The notes beneath the pieces are model-generated. The model saw only the letters and a program-made list of their open reading frames with translations, had not been told where the DNA came from and made no database searches. Source: Nitrosopumilus zosterae (GTDB lineage Archaea; Thermoproteota; Nitrososphaeria; Nitrososphaerales; Nitrosopumilaceae). Taken from it: 64,000 nucleotides of DNA. The stretch covers positions 186,001 to 250,000 of the forward strand of contig NZ_AP026695.1 of the NCBI RefSeq assembly GCF_025998175.1, written 5' to 3'. Below are positions 51,860 to 60,141 of the stretch, one piece after another. The number at the start of each line of letters is the position of its first letter. Position 1 is the first letter of the stretch. A program made the position numbers and the translations under genes.

Positions 51860-53419
51860 TTATTCAGTAGCTGCTTTAATGAATTCACCTGGATTTTTGC
51901 CTCTACCTGCAGGCAAATTTGTTATTCCTCCATTCAAACTTTGAGTGATTATTCCTTTACTTGCTAGTACCTGTGCAGTCATGAGTGAGGTATTTCCAGC
52001 CATACACACTAACAACGATTTCCCTTTAGAACCGTCTAGTTCTTTATTTAATTCATCTGGGATTTGCTGTGTTGATAATAACTCGTTGATGGTTCTTGCT
52101 TTAGGTACAGAAATTTTTGATTTATCCACACCTAATGATTTTGCAAGCATCTCAATTCCCTCTTCTTTAGGAGTGTATTGTGTATGCACCCAGATAATTC
52201 TATCATAGTCATTCACTGTTGATGATGCATCTTCTAAAGAAACGGTCATTGGAATCTTATTTTTTGAAATTTGCTCAAAATTCTTTCTGTATTTTCCAAT
52301 TCCGTCAGCTACTATTATTACAAACTTTTTATTAATTCCTGAACTTGCCATTTGCATTGCAGCGAATAATTCTAGTGCTGTACTTTCACCTATGTCGTGA
52401 CCCTTATCTACAAAAAACTTCAAAAGGAATTTTGCCTTTTCAAAATCAATTTCATGCTCTGCGGCATATGTGTCTGGTTTGTATAATGACAAGCCTGCAG
52501 CTTTTGCCTTGGTTCTAATTCCTGCGACATCTTGACCTGGACTAGGAAAGACAACATGTATTGATTTTTTTTCATATTTTTCAGCCATGTATTGACTCAA
52601 ACCTCCAGATGTACCACCAGTTCCAAATGAACAAATAATTTGATAATTTTCCAATGAATCTCCACTTTCATGCAATTGTTGATCAATCTCTTTCGCAGTT
52701 ACAGTTCTATGGATATCGATATTCAATTCGTTATCATATTGTTCTGGACAGAATAAATCATAAATTTTTGCAAGAAACCTTGCCAAATTTATGATGTCTT
52801 GTTTTGCCAATAATTTCTCAATTTCTTGAATATTTATATCAAAAATTTCTGGATTAAATCCTAGTTCTGATAACTGTGATCTGATGTTTCCTGCAGTTGC
52901 TTTTGCAGCTAACTCATCTGCTTTATTTTCCATTCCTGGTGCTGGACAAATATCCATATCTAAATCCATAATTCGAATATTTTCGTTTCTTAATTCCTTG
53001 AATACTCCTTCTTGTAATTTTCTTGATACAAGTGCAACTACTTTCATTCCGATCTTTGATAATTGTCCAAGTGCTATTCCAAAATTTCCTGAAGTAGCTT
53101 CAATCACCGTTTGATTTCCTTTTAGTTTTCCAGAAATTATTGCATCATGAATGATATGAGCCGCAGCTCTTACTTTGATTGAACCACTTAGTAATGTAGA
53201 ATCAAATTTACCATAAACTTTCAAATTATCCCCAAGATCTAATTTGTAGACACTTTTGGCACATTCTTTGAAATCTTCTGTAAGATCAACTAATGGTGTT
53301 GGGTTGACAACCTTTGTTTCTTCTATGTGAGGTATTTTATTCCATATTTCTTGTTCAAATTTTTGCAGTAGTGTATTGTCAACGTTATTACTTTGATTTT
53401 CGTTCAATTTTCTCTTCAA
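51860..53419 (-). CDS. PLP-dependent cysteine synthase-like enzyme fused to a rhodanese domain
   Basis: A 519-residue fusion. Residues 1-390 are a fold-type II PLP enzyme: the Schiff-base lysine is Lys82 in LSGSIKVRAA, with the substrate loop ATSGNFGIALG, the phosphate loop FGTGGTSGG, and an insertion of about 90 residues between them (about 150-240). Residues 395-519 form a rhodanese-like module, with the sulfur-accepting Cys472 in LLVCMAGNTS and GGITNLPAG after it. Such a pairing would let sulfur bound as persulfide be used or removed at the PLP site. The amino-acid substrate is not identifiable. It precedes the ASCH gene on the same strand. Confidence 0.8.
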   Translation of the reverse strand: MKRKLNENQSNNVDNTLLQKFEQEIWNKIPHIEETKVVNPTPLVDLTEDFKECAKSVYKLDLGDNLKVYGKFDSTLLSGSIKVRAAAHIIHDAIISGKLKGNQTVIEATSGNFGIALGQLSKIGMKVVALVSRKLQEGVFKELRNENIRIMDLDMDICPAPGMENKADELAAKATAGNIRSQLSELGFNPEIFDINIQEIEKLLAKQDIINLARFLAKIYDLFCPEQYDNELNIDIHRTVTAKEIDQQLHESGDSLENYQIICSFGTGGTSGGLSQYMAEKYEKKSIHVVFPSPGQDVAGIRTKAKAAGLSLYKPDTYAAEHEIDFEKAKFLLKFFVDKGHDIGESTALELFAAMQMASSGINKKFVIIVADGIGKYRKNFEQISKNKIPMTVSLEDASSTVNDYDRIIWVHTQYTPKEEGIEMLAKSLGVDKSKISVPKARTINELLSTQQIPDELNKELDGSKGKSLLVCMAGNTSLMTAQVLASKGIITQSLNGGITNLPAGRGKNPGEFIKAATE

Positions 53420-53485
53420 TCTGTTTCGTCTGTAATCTCATATAAAATATCTCATAGGAAAAATAGTGGGAATTCAATTTTTCAT

Positions 53486-55048
53486 TTATACATTTAAAAT
53501 TCCAATTACCTTACTTGGAATATCTTTTAGTCTACTTACAGCCATTGTTTTTTCATAACCCAAATGTTTTAGATTATTTGCTATTGTGGTCGCTCTTACA
53601 GTATTCGGACCTAGACCTAAAGAAACCATATTGATGCCCAATCCTTTGAATTGCTTTGTCATAATTCTGACTGCATCTGGATCTGAAGGCTCTCCATCTG
53701 TTAATGTCAAAAAAATATCTGGCCTTTTTGACTGTAAAATTGGGAACATTTTATCATAAACTTCTGCTAGTGGCGTTGAACCATTGGCAACTATTTGAGC
53801 TAATCTTTTTGCGGTAATGCTATTCCATTTAACATTATCTGGTTTTACAGACCAGCAAACTACCGATCTGTTTTCTGTACTAAATGCATAAACTGCAAAC
53901 TTTACTTTAAGATAAGATAAAACTTCACAAAGGGCTAATGTTGCTTTTTTATATTCTATAGCATCTGATGCAATACTTGAAGAATGGTCCAATAATATTA
54001 CAATTTTTGTTTTAATGGATTTTTTTTCATCTGTAAAAAATGGTTCATTCCCATCAATGTAATTTTCTTCATCAAATTCATCTCCAGTTCTTAGATGTTG
54101 TTCTTTCCAACCTGTTTTCCATTCCTTAAATCTCATTTTTAATCCATTTATCAAACTCATGTCAAAAATTACCGTTTCATCTACATTTTTTGTAGAAGGC
54201 GTTTGAACTCCTATTGGTTCTGGATTCAAACCTTTGTTTTCTGTTTTTTTATTTTCATCTAGTAATACTTTGTATTCATCATAGACATTGTCGCCTTTTA
54301 TTATTGATGCCGGATCAATTGAACCAAAATCACCTTCTTTGTTTTTTGAAATTATTTTTAAAACTTTTAACAGTTCTTCTTCTGAAAGTGCCATCCCTGC
54401 TTTCATAAAAGGCAATGAAATTGGAATTGTTAAGAGTGAATCAATATCTAAAATTTTAATTATTTCACTTATTTTCTCTTCAAGCCATTCAGTGTCATGG
54501 TTTTCTTCGATTGCCTTATTGACAATTTTTTTTCCAAATGCTGCTGCTTTTTTAATTTGTTCAAACTGACTTGATTGGATTTCGCCTTTTATTGTGCCAA
54601 ACATGAAATATTGATAAAATGCCTCTACAATCCTTGCTTTTCCATAAACCGTATGCAGCTGAGGTCTTGCTACAAGCATGTATGTATAATTGAAGATGAT
54701 TTCATCATCCATTCCTTTCCAAATTTTTCTACCTATTCTTTCAACTCTTTGTGTTTCCAATGTGTTTAGAATAAATCCAAATGCATGATCATTGCTGAGA
54801 ATCTTCTTGCAAAACTTTATTCTCATTGCTTCATACCATAACGATGTTCTAAATTGACGATACGTTTGAAAATCATTGCCGATTCTTTTCTCAAGCGGAG
54901 TTAGGATTACTTTGTTCTCATTTAATCTAGTTCTTGTTTCTACTTTGTCTGAAATTTCAACAATTATGTTGTCTTTTTCAGACCATCTTCTTATAAGAAA
55001 AGTGGCAATCTCTACAATCGATTCTGTTTGGAGTTGAATTGCTTGCAT
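53486..55048 (-). CDS. VWA-domain protein partner of a MoxR-type ATPase
   Basis: A 520-residue protein. The C-terminal third is a von Willebrand factor A domain with an intact MIDAS metal site: DHSSS (near residue 352), GSTP and LTDGEPSD. The N-terminal 300 residues are helical (SLWYEAMRIKFCKKIL, RIGRKIWKGMDDEIIFNYTYM) with an acidic linker. This matches proteins such as NorD, CbbO or CoxE that work with MoxR AAA+ ATPases to activate metalloenzymes or insert metals. It directly follows the MoxR gene (stop of one at the start of the other), so they form one unit. The client is unknown. Confidence 0.82.
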   Translation of the reverse strand: MQAIQLQTESIVEIATFLIRRWSEKDNIIVEISDKVETRTRLNENKVILTPLEKRIGNDFQTYRQFRTSLWYEAMRIKFCKKILSNDHAFGFILNTLETQRVERIGRKIWKGMDDEIIFNYTYMLVARPQLHTVYGKARIVEAFYQYFMFGTIKGEIQSSQFEQIKKAAAFGKKIVNKAIEENHDTEWLEEKISEIIKILDIDSLLTIPISLPFMKAGMALSEEELLKVLKIISKNKEGDFGSIDPASIIKGDNVYDEYKVLLDENKKTENKGLNPEPIGVQTPSTKNVDETVIFDMSLINGLKMRFKEWKTGWKEQHLRTGDEFDEENYIDGNEPFFTDEKKSIKTKIVILLDHSSSIASDAIEYKKATLALCEVLSYLKVKFAVYAFSTENRSVVCWSVKPDNVKWNSITAKRLAQIVANGSTPLAEVYDKMFPILQSKRPDIFLTLTDGEPSDPDAVRIMTKQFKGLGINMVSLGLGPNTVRATTIANNLKHLGYEKTMAVSRLKDIPSKVIGILNV

Positions 55049-55843
55049 TTAATTTCCAAACATCGACGTTATGATGTCACTTACTTTTTGATATTCTATA
55101 TTTCCCCATTGTGTGTAAACATTTCCAAAAACAAATTTTGCTGCATCTTTACTGGACATTCCCTTGTCTAACAATTTTGCAAATGCAATTGTTTCCCTCA
55201 GACTAGGAGAATAAAACAATTCTTCAACTGCAGCTGCTTGTCTGAGTGTGTTTGCTAATTTTATTGCCTGAATAATTTCTGATTCATGTTTTCCAGAAAC
55301 ATGTTTTTTGACAATCTCTAATTCTATATCTTCTGGAGGATATTCTAATCTAATTCTTACTGGGAACCTGCTTAGTATTTGAGGTGGCAATTCTTTTGTT
55401 CCGCTGTGAGTTAATGGATTGATTGTTCCAATCACAAACCAGTTTTCTTTAGCTTTGATTAATTCCCCTGTTGATTCTTTTAGTACAATTTGTCGTCTAT
55501 CATCCAATGCTTCATCCAGTCTAAGCAAAACATCTGCCTCTGCTGCATTTATCTCATCTAAGTATAGTGTATTTCCTTCTCTCATAGATTTTATCAAAAC
55601 TCCTTCATCAAAAGTGACAGTTCCATCAGTGAGTGTCTTTGAGCCTACCAAATGACTCTCTCTTGTTCTTAGGCTGAAATTAATTGATTGTAAATTCATA
55701 TTTTTGCTTTGAGCAAAATCTCTGACAAGCGATGTTTTTCCAGTTCCCTTGGGTCCTATAATGAGTACAAAAAGACCTGCTTCAAATGCCTTGTTTAAAA
55801 TCTGGATTGAATTATTCCAATCAAGATATTGAACTTCTTCCAA
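55049..55843 (-). CDS. MoxR-family AAA+ ATPase (NorQ/CbbQ-like)
   Basis: A 264-residue AAA+ ATPase. Walker A is GPKGTGKTS (about 30-38), Walker B NTLYLDEINAA, sensor 1 WFVIGTINP, and the arginine finger region LSRFPVRIRLEYPP. A C-terminal helical lid follows (SPSLRETIAFAKLLD). The short form without extra domains matches the NorQ/CbbQ subgroup, which remodels partner enzymes together with a VWA protein. Here the VWA gene starts at the next base downstream (55049/55048), making a two-gene unit. The activated enzyme might be a copper or iron protein of the cell, but nothing in the window proves it. Confidence 0.88.
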   Translation of the reverse strand: MEEVQYLDWNNSIQILNKAFEAGLFVLIIGPKGTGKTSLVRDFAQSKNMNLQSINFSLRTRESHLVGSKTLTDGTVTFDEGVLIKSMREGNTLYLDEINAAEADVLLRLDEALDDRRQIVLKESTGELIKAKENWFVIGTINPLTHSGTKELPPQILSRFPVRIRLEYPPEDIELEIVKKHVSGKHESEIIQAIKLANTLRQAAAVEELFYSPSLRETIAFAKLLDKGMSSKDAAKFVFGNVYTQWGNIEYQKVSDIITSMFGN

Positions 55844-55883
55844 AGTACGTTTTCATTGATTTAAACAATATTTAATATTAGAT

Positions 55884-57341
55884 CTATTTTCCAAATGCTT
55901 CTACTTTTGTAAAAGCTTCATCAAGTCTTTGATGTAGTGTCTTATTCCATTCATCAAAACCAGACGGATCTTTTGGATAATTATGATAATGTTCTACTAA
56001 CCATTGGTTTTGTTTTGATGTGTATCTTAATCCATCTGCAACTGTTTTGTTCATTGCACCTCTGATGATCATTCCAATTTTTCCTAATCCTGTAAAATCT
56101 GGATGTTCTCCTTTACTAATCGCTTCAACATCAAGATTTCCCAAAAAGTGTTTCATCCCATAACTGATCTGCTCATTAGTCATCTGTTGCACTAGTCTTC
56201 TAAAGAGTTCAAGACCTGCGGTTTTGTATCCATATTCTTTGATATAGTCAAGATTGTATTGCCAAAGGCTAGCTTCTGACACATCATTTGCTTGTAGTGC
56301 TTGAGCAACATTATTTCCCAAAATTGTTCCTGCAATTAATGCTGGTCCAATTCCTCCTGCATCAATTGGTTTTGGCATCCATGCAGAATCTCCAACCATC
56401 ATATAGCCACCTGAAACCATACAATCATTTTGTCGTCTAACTGACACTTGGAAAACTCCTGAGCTATTGTTAATGTCTTGAGGATCTTCAGATAGTTTTG
56501 GATTTTTAATAGCTATATTTCTTGCAAGATATTCTTTCATTAATGACTCGACATTATCTTTTTTCCCCAATCTCTTGTTTCTTTTATCTAGTAGTGATTT
56601 CTCTACTCCTAAACCAATATTCACTTTGTTTTCTGCTTTAGGAAATACCCATCCATATCCTCCTGGCGCAATGTCCTGGTCTAAATGAATAATACAATAA
56701 TTCGGATCAAATTCTGAGAGATCTTTCTGTCCTGGCTCAAAATACATAATGTATCTCCCTGTTGACTCTAAATCTCGTCTGTCGATTCTCTTTTCTACTT
56801 TGGTTGAGTTCTGAAGTCCATTTCTAAGCATAGATGTAACCCCTGTGGCATCAATTACAATTTTTGCTGTTTTTTTGAAAGGTTGTTTTGTTTTATTGTC
56901 AATTCCTTGAACTCCTACTACTTGTTGACCGTCATAAACTAGCCCCGTAAGATTAATTTCATATTGAAAATCAATTCCCATTTTTCTACATCTTTCATTT
57001 TGAATTTCAGGAAGTTTTTGACGATTTAGCATATATCCTGCACCATCAAATGGAATGGCAGTTTCTTTGTCTGGTGAAAATGCCATTACACCCTTTACGT
57101 CATGCTCAATTTCGGGTTTTGTCCACTTGACCTTGATTCGATCTGACATGTAATCTACAGCTTCTTTAGAACAAGCATCCCCACATACCCAACCTGCTAA
57201 TGATTTTCTACCAGGTAAAAATTCGGTATTTCTATCAACAACCAAAATTTTTGCATTTTGATTCGAATAATGAGAAATAGCTTGGGCTGTAATTGTACCT
57301 GCAAGACCTCCTCCTGCAATTATGACGTCATAATCTACCAC
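55884..57341 (-). CDS. Geranylgeranyl reductase-family flavoprotein
   Basis: A 485-residue FAD enzyme of the GGR family. The N-terminal dinucleotide fold is DYDVIIAGGGLAGTITAQA (about 3-21). CGDACSKEAVDYM, GAGYMLNRQKLPE and VIDATGVTSMLRN continue it, and PGGYGWVFPKAENKVNIGLG and MVGDSAWMPKPIDAGGIGPAL are the diagnostic family blocks. In archaea these enzymes saturate the geranylgeranyl chains of membrane ether lipids using FADH2 or ferredoxin. It is slightly longer than Thermoplasma GGR (about 400 residues) because of a longer C-terminal helical region. A candidate C/D sRNA lies just upstream. Confidence 0.88.
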   Translation of the reverse strand: MVDYDVIIAGGGLAGTITAQAISHYSNQNAKILVVDRNTEFLPGRKSLAGWVCGDACSKEAVDYMSDRIKVKWTKPEIEHDVKGVMAFSPDKETAIPFDGAGYMLNRQKLPEIQNERCRKMGIDFQYEINLTGLVYDGQQVVGVQGIDNKTKQPFKKTAKIVIDATGVTSMLRNGLQNSTKVEKRIDRRDLESTGRYIMYFEPGQKDLSEFDPNYCIIHLDQDIAPGGYGWVFPKAENKVNIGLGVEKSLLDKRNKRLGKKDNVESLMKEYLARNIAIKNPKLSEDPQDINNSSGVFQVSVRRQNDCMVSGGYMMVGDSAWMPKPIDAGGIGPALIAGTILGNNVAQALQANDVSEASLWQYNLDYIKEYGYKTAGLELFRRLVQQMTNEQISYGMKHFLGNLDVEAISKGEHPDFTGLGKIGMIIRGAMNKTVADGLRYTSKQNQWLVEHYHNYPKDPSGFDEWNKTLHQRLDEAFTKVEAFGK

Positions 57342-57429
57342 GATAATTCGGTCCGTCTATCCGTATTTAAAATAATACCATGATGATGTGTATGGATCTA
57401 ATGTTGTTATATTTTTGATCGATTAAAAT

Positions 57430-57498
57430 GGGGTCGGTTCGTCGCGGCGTCTTCATAGCTTTAACTCAGACTGGAGCGGCTGTTATTTCCTCATTCCC
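57430..57498 (-). ncRNA. Candidate C/D box sRNA
   Basis: A GC-rich island between two minus-strand genes. Reading the minus strand: C box-like ATGAGGA (57494-57488), an 18-nt guide region, perfect D' box CTGA (57469-57466), a 9-nt spacer, C' box-like ATGAAGA (57456-57450), a 12-nt guide region and D box-like CCGA (57437-57434). The D' guide GCCGCTCCAGT is complementary, with one G-U, to ACTGGGGCGGC of the 23S P-loop as I recall it. The fifth base before D' faces the G equivalent to E. coli G2251, a known ribose-methylated site. The C, C' and D boxes each deviate by one base. Confidence 0.5.
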
Positions 57499-57529
57499 AA
57501 ATTGAATTACTCCGTCATTCCTATTTAAT

Positions 57530-57955
57530 CTAGGTGGCAATTTGAAAAATTTCTGTAAATGTTTTAACAGTCTCTTTTTTGTTGTAAATCGGCGTGTGAA
57601 TTTTTATTTTTATTGTGTCTTTTTCTCTAATTACGACATTTCCTTTGATTAGTTCTTGTTTGTCTAATCTCATGTGAAATCTAGAATCCACTGTTCTTTC
57701 TTCAATCTCTTCAATTAACTCGTTGATTTGCTGATGAGAGAGCAGTCCTAAAAGTTTCTTCATGAAATTCTCAGCCTCTTTTTTTACAATTTTTGCATTT
57801 AACATGGTGATTGGATTCTCAAAGTATCCTGTGGTTTCATGAATTGTGAAATCTTCTTTTTTTAGATTTAGTAATTCAAACGCCTGGAATATTTTTGAAA
57901 TATCCTCTGTTGCATGTACAATTACGTCGATTGTTACTTCAATTTTGTCAATCAT
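57530..57955 (-). CDS. Archaeal RNA-binding protein (COG1325-type, exosome-associated family)
   Basis: A 141-residue protein resembling the small archaeal RNA-binding family once predicted to be exosome-related. Residues 1-60 give a beta-alpha pattern (KIEVTIDVIVHATEDISKIFQ, TTGYFENPITMLNAKIV). A helical centre (FMKKLLGLLSHQQINELIEEI) and a C-terminal FHMRLDKQELIKGNVVI segment follow. It is the last gene of a minus-strand run that starts with rpsO, 26 nt after the eS1 stop, which fits an RNA-related function. The molecular role is unproven. Confidence 0.72.
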   Translation of the reverse strand: MIDKIEVTIDVIVHATEDISKIFQAFELLNLKKEDFTIHETTGYFENPITMLNAKIVKKEAENFMKKLLGLLSHQQINELIEEIEERTVDSRFHMRLDKQELIKGNVVIREKDTIKIKIHTPIYNKKETVKTFTEIFQIAT

Positions 57956-57981
57956 AATTGTAAAAGAATTACTTGGGTTAA

Positions 57982-58593
57982 TTATGCTTCAAGTAACACT
58001 GTTTCTTTATCTGCTGTTCTGATGAGTTTTACTTTCTCAAGACCCACATGTCTTACTCTGATAACTTTCTTAAATGCTGCCATAATATCCGAGTTGATCT
58101 TGCTATAACAAGTTGCTTGGACAAACTGCTCGATTGTCATTTCTGGAACTGTCTTGTTAATTACATCTCTTGCAATCAATCTAAGGGCGTGTTTTCTAGA
58201 TGTGTTTAATTGTCTATGGGTTAGGGCAATAACCTTGATTCTAAAGATGTATCCGTCTTTTGTTTTAATATCTATAATGAAATTAATTTTTGATGAGCCA
58301 CGTCTAACTAAACTTCGTAAAAATTCTTTTGAATATTCAAATCTCTTGAAAATTGTTGTTGCCTTATCACCATCAACCTTGTCAATTTGAAAATAAATCT
58401 TGTATTGGTGTTGTGATGGATCTCCTTTCAAAATATCATAGAGTGTAACTTCTAAAACTCTACCTGATGCATTTTCATCATCAGTAATTGGTACATAAGC
58501 AATTGGTACGTTGTTAAATGAATCTGGAGCATTAACAGTGATCCACCGTTTTTCTCTCCACTTGTCTTTTACTCGACCTTTTCTACGTGCCAA
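57982..58593 (-). CDS. rps3ae: 30S ribosomal protein eS1 (S3Ae)
   Basis: A 203-residue ribosomal protein of the archaeal/eukaryotic small subunit. The basic N-terminus (ARRKGRVKDKWREKRWITVNAP) and family blocks IAYVPITDDENASGRVLEVTLYD, LRSLVRRGSSKINFIIDIKTKDG and RLIARDVINKTVPEMTIEQFV are clear. It binds 16S rRNA near the mRNA exit and platform. The gene is 40 nt downstream of serS in the same direction, inside a translation-related cluster. Confidence 0.94.
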   Translation of the reverse strand: MARRKGRVKDKWREKRWITVNAPDSFNNVPIAYVPITDDENASGRVLEVTLYDILKGDPSQHQYKIYFQIDKVDGDKATTIFKRFEYSKEFLRSLVRRGSSKINFIIDIKTKDGYIFRIKVIALTHRQLNTSRKHALRLIARDVINKTVPEMTIEQFVQATCYSKINSDIMAAFKKVIRVRHVGLEKVKLIRTADKETVLLEA

Positions 58594-58633
58594 TTATTAT
58601 CGACCTTTGAACCCAAAATATAAGGGTATGTCA

Positions 58634-59899
58634 CTAGATCTCTTTCTGATTTCCCATGTAACTCTGCAAAACATAAGGAATTTTGATGTGTCCATCTTTT
58701 GTTTGAAAATTCTCCATAATTGCTACCAAAATTCTAGTTGTAGCAATTAGAGTGCTATTTAGCGTGTGCAAATATTGAGTGTCTTCATTTGTTTTATCTC
58801 TAAATCTTATTTTCAATCTTCTTGCTTGATAATCCAAACAGTTTGAGCAAGATACGATTTCTCTATAGGCATTTTGTCCTGACATCCACGCTTCAATATC
58901 GTATGTTTTTGCTGAAACTTTTCCCATGTCTCCACTTGACAGCAGCATTACTCTGTATGGGATTTCCAAGCTTTGATAAAATTCTTCGGCAACTGATATC
59001 ATTTTTTCATGTTCATTCCAAGAGTCTTCAGGTCTTGAAAAGACAAATTGTTCAATTTTGTCAAATTGATGTACTCTGAAAATTCCTTTCTGATCTCTGC
59101 CATGTGCTCCCGCCTCTTTTCTAAAACATGGACTGATTCCTGCATATCTTAAAGGTAAATCTTTTCCCTCTATGATTTCTTTTGAATGCATTGCTGCCAT
59201 TGCATGTTCTGATGTTCCAATCATGTAAAGATCCTCATCTTCAACTTTGTAAATTACATCTTCGAAATCGTCTGCAATTACTGCCCCCTCCATTGATTCC
59301 CGATTAATCATATAGGGTGGCTGAACAAGTGAATATTCTTTTTTTGCAAGAAAATTCAGTCCATAGTGAATTAATGACTGGTTGAGTCTTACAAGATCGT
59401 TTTTTAGATAATAAAATCTAGCTCCTGCTACTTTAGCTGCCCTTTCAAGATCAACCAAATCTAAATTTTCAGAAATATCTATATGATCATTTACTTTAAA
59501 ATTAAAATTCGGTATCTTTCCCCATTTTCTAATTTCTATGTTGGAACTTTCATCTATGCCTATGGGAACTGATTTATCGACAAGATTTGGAATAGTTAGT
59601 GCCAATTTTGAATAATATTTTTTAATACTTTCTTGTTCTGATTCTAATTCAGAAAGTTTAGCTGAAACATTTTTCATTTCTTTTAAAATTCCTGATGTGT
59701 CTTCACCTTTCTTCTTCTTTAGTGAAATCTCCGATGCTACTTGGTTTTTCTTTTTTCTCAATTCATCTGTTTTAAGGATAAATTCCCGCCTTTTTTGATC
59801 AGATTCTATCAATCCGTTCAAATCAAATTCTACTGATCTTGCTTTGAGCATATCTCGAATAATTTGAGGATTTTCTTTGATTAATTTTGGATCTAACAT
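58634..59899 (-). CDS. serS: Seryl-tRNA synthetase
   Basis: A 421-residue class II aminoacyl-tRNA synthetase of the common (bacterial/eukaryotic) type, not the rare methanogen type. An N-terminal coiled-coil arm (about 30-105, RREFILKTDELRKKKNQVAS) contacts the long variable arm of tRNA-Ser. Motif 2 is in RYAGISPCFRKEAGAHGRD, GIFRVHQFDKIEQFVF follows, and motif 3 is near LNSTLIATTRILVAIMEN. It charges tRNA-Ser and, where present, tRNA-Sec. The stop of pcc1 overlaps its start by one base, showing translational coupling. Confidence 0.94.
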   Translation of the reverse strand: MLDPKLIKENPQIIRDMLKARSVEFDLNGLIESDQKRREFILKTDELRKKKNQVASEISLKKKKGEDTSGILKEMKNVSAKLSELESEQESIKKYYSKLALTIPNLVDKSVPIGIDESSNIEIRKWGKIPNFNFKVNDHIDISENLDLVDLERAAKVAGARFYYLKNDLVRLNQSLIHYGLNFLAKKEYSLVQPPYMINRESMEGAVIADDFEDVIYKVEDEDLYMIGTSEHAMAAMHSKEIIEGKDLPLRYAGISPCFRKEAGAHGRDQKGIFRVHQFDKIEQFVFSRPEDSWNEHEKMISVAEEFYQSLEIPYRVMLLSSGDMGKVSAKTYDIEAWMSGQNAYREIVSCSNCLDYQARRLKIRFRDKTNEDTQYLHTLNSTLIATTRILVAIMENFQTKDGHIKIPYVLQSYMGNQKEI

Positions 59900-60141
59900 T
59901 ATTCTATCACCTTTAATGATACTTGGATGTGCTCAACCACTTCATCAATTGTCCCAATAAGTTGTTTCATATTCTTCTTACTTTCAAAATTAAAAACTAG
60001 TTTGTTATCAATATTTTCAACATAAAGACTCAATCCTTCTGGAAAATTTACATTATCTGGTTCTAGTGCTTTTTTGATAGTTTCAGCCTTTTCTTTAGAT
60101 ATGTTATTGAGTACTACTTTTACTTGGCATGTTAACGACAT
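59899..60141 (-). CDS. pcc1: KEOPS subunit Pcc1
   Basis: An 80-residue protein with the Pcc1 fold. The family-typical core is AETIKKALEPDNVNFPEGLSLYVE followed by LVFNFESKKNMKQLIGTIDEV. Pcc1 dimerises and docks tRNA and Kae1 in the KEOPS complex for t6A37 synthesis, so it belongs with kae1 and bud32 found 22 kb away. The start ATG at 60141 lies 38 nt inside the preceding DHH-nuclease gene in another frame. The reading MSLTCQVKVVLNN gives a proper first strand, so the overlap is likely genuine. No Cgi121 gene is visible in the window. Confidence 0.85.
   Translation of the reverse strand: MSLTCQVKVVLNNISKEKAETIKKALEPDNVNFPEGLSLYVENIDNKLVFNFESKKNMKQLIGTIDEVVEHIQVSLKVIE

Noticed and set aside
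57360-57425. ATGATGATG near 57380 on the plus strand as a C box
   Set aside because: No D box or guide spacing follows on that strand; the minus-strand arrangement at 57430-57498 is far better.
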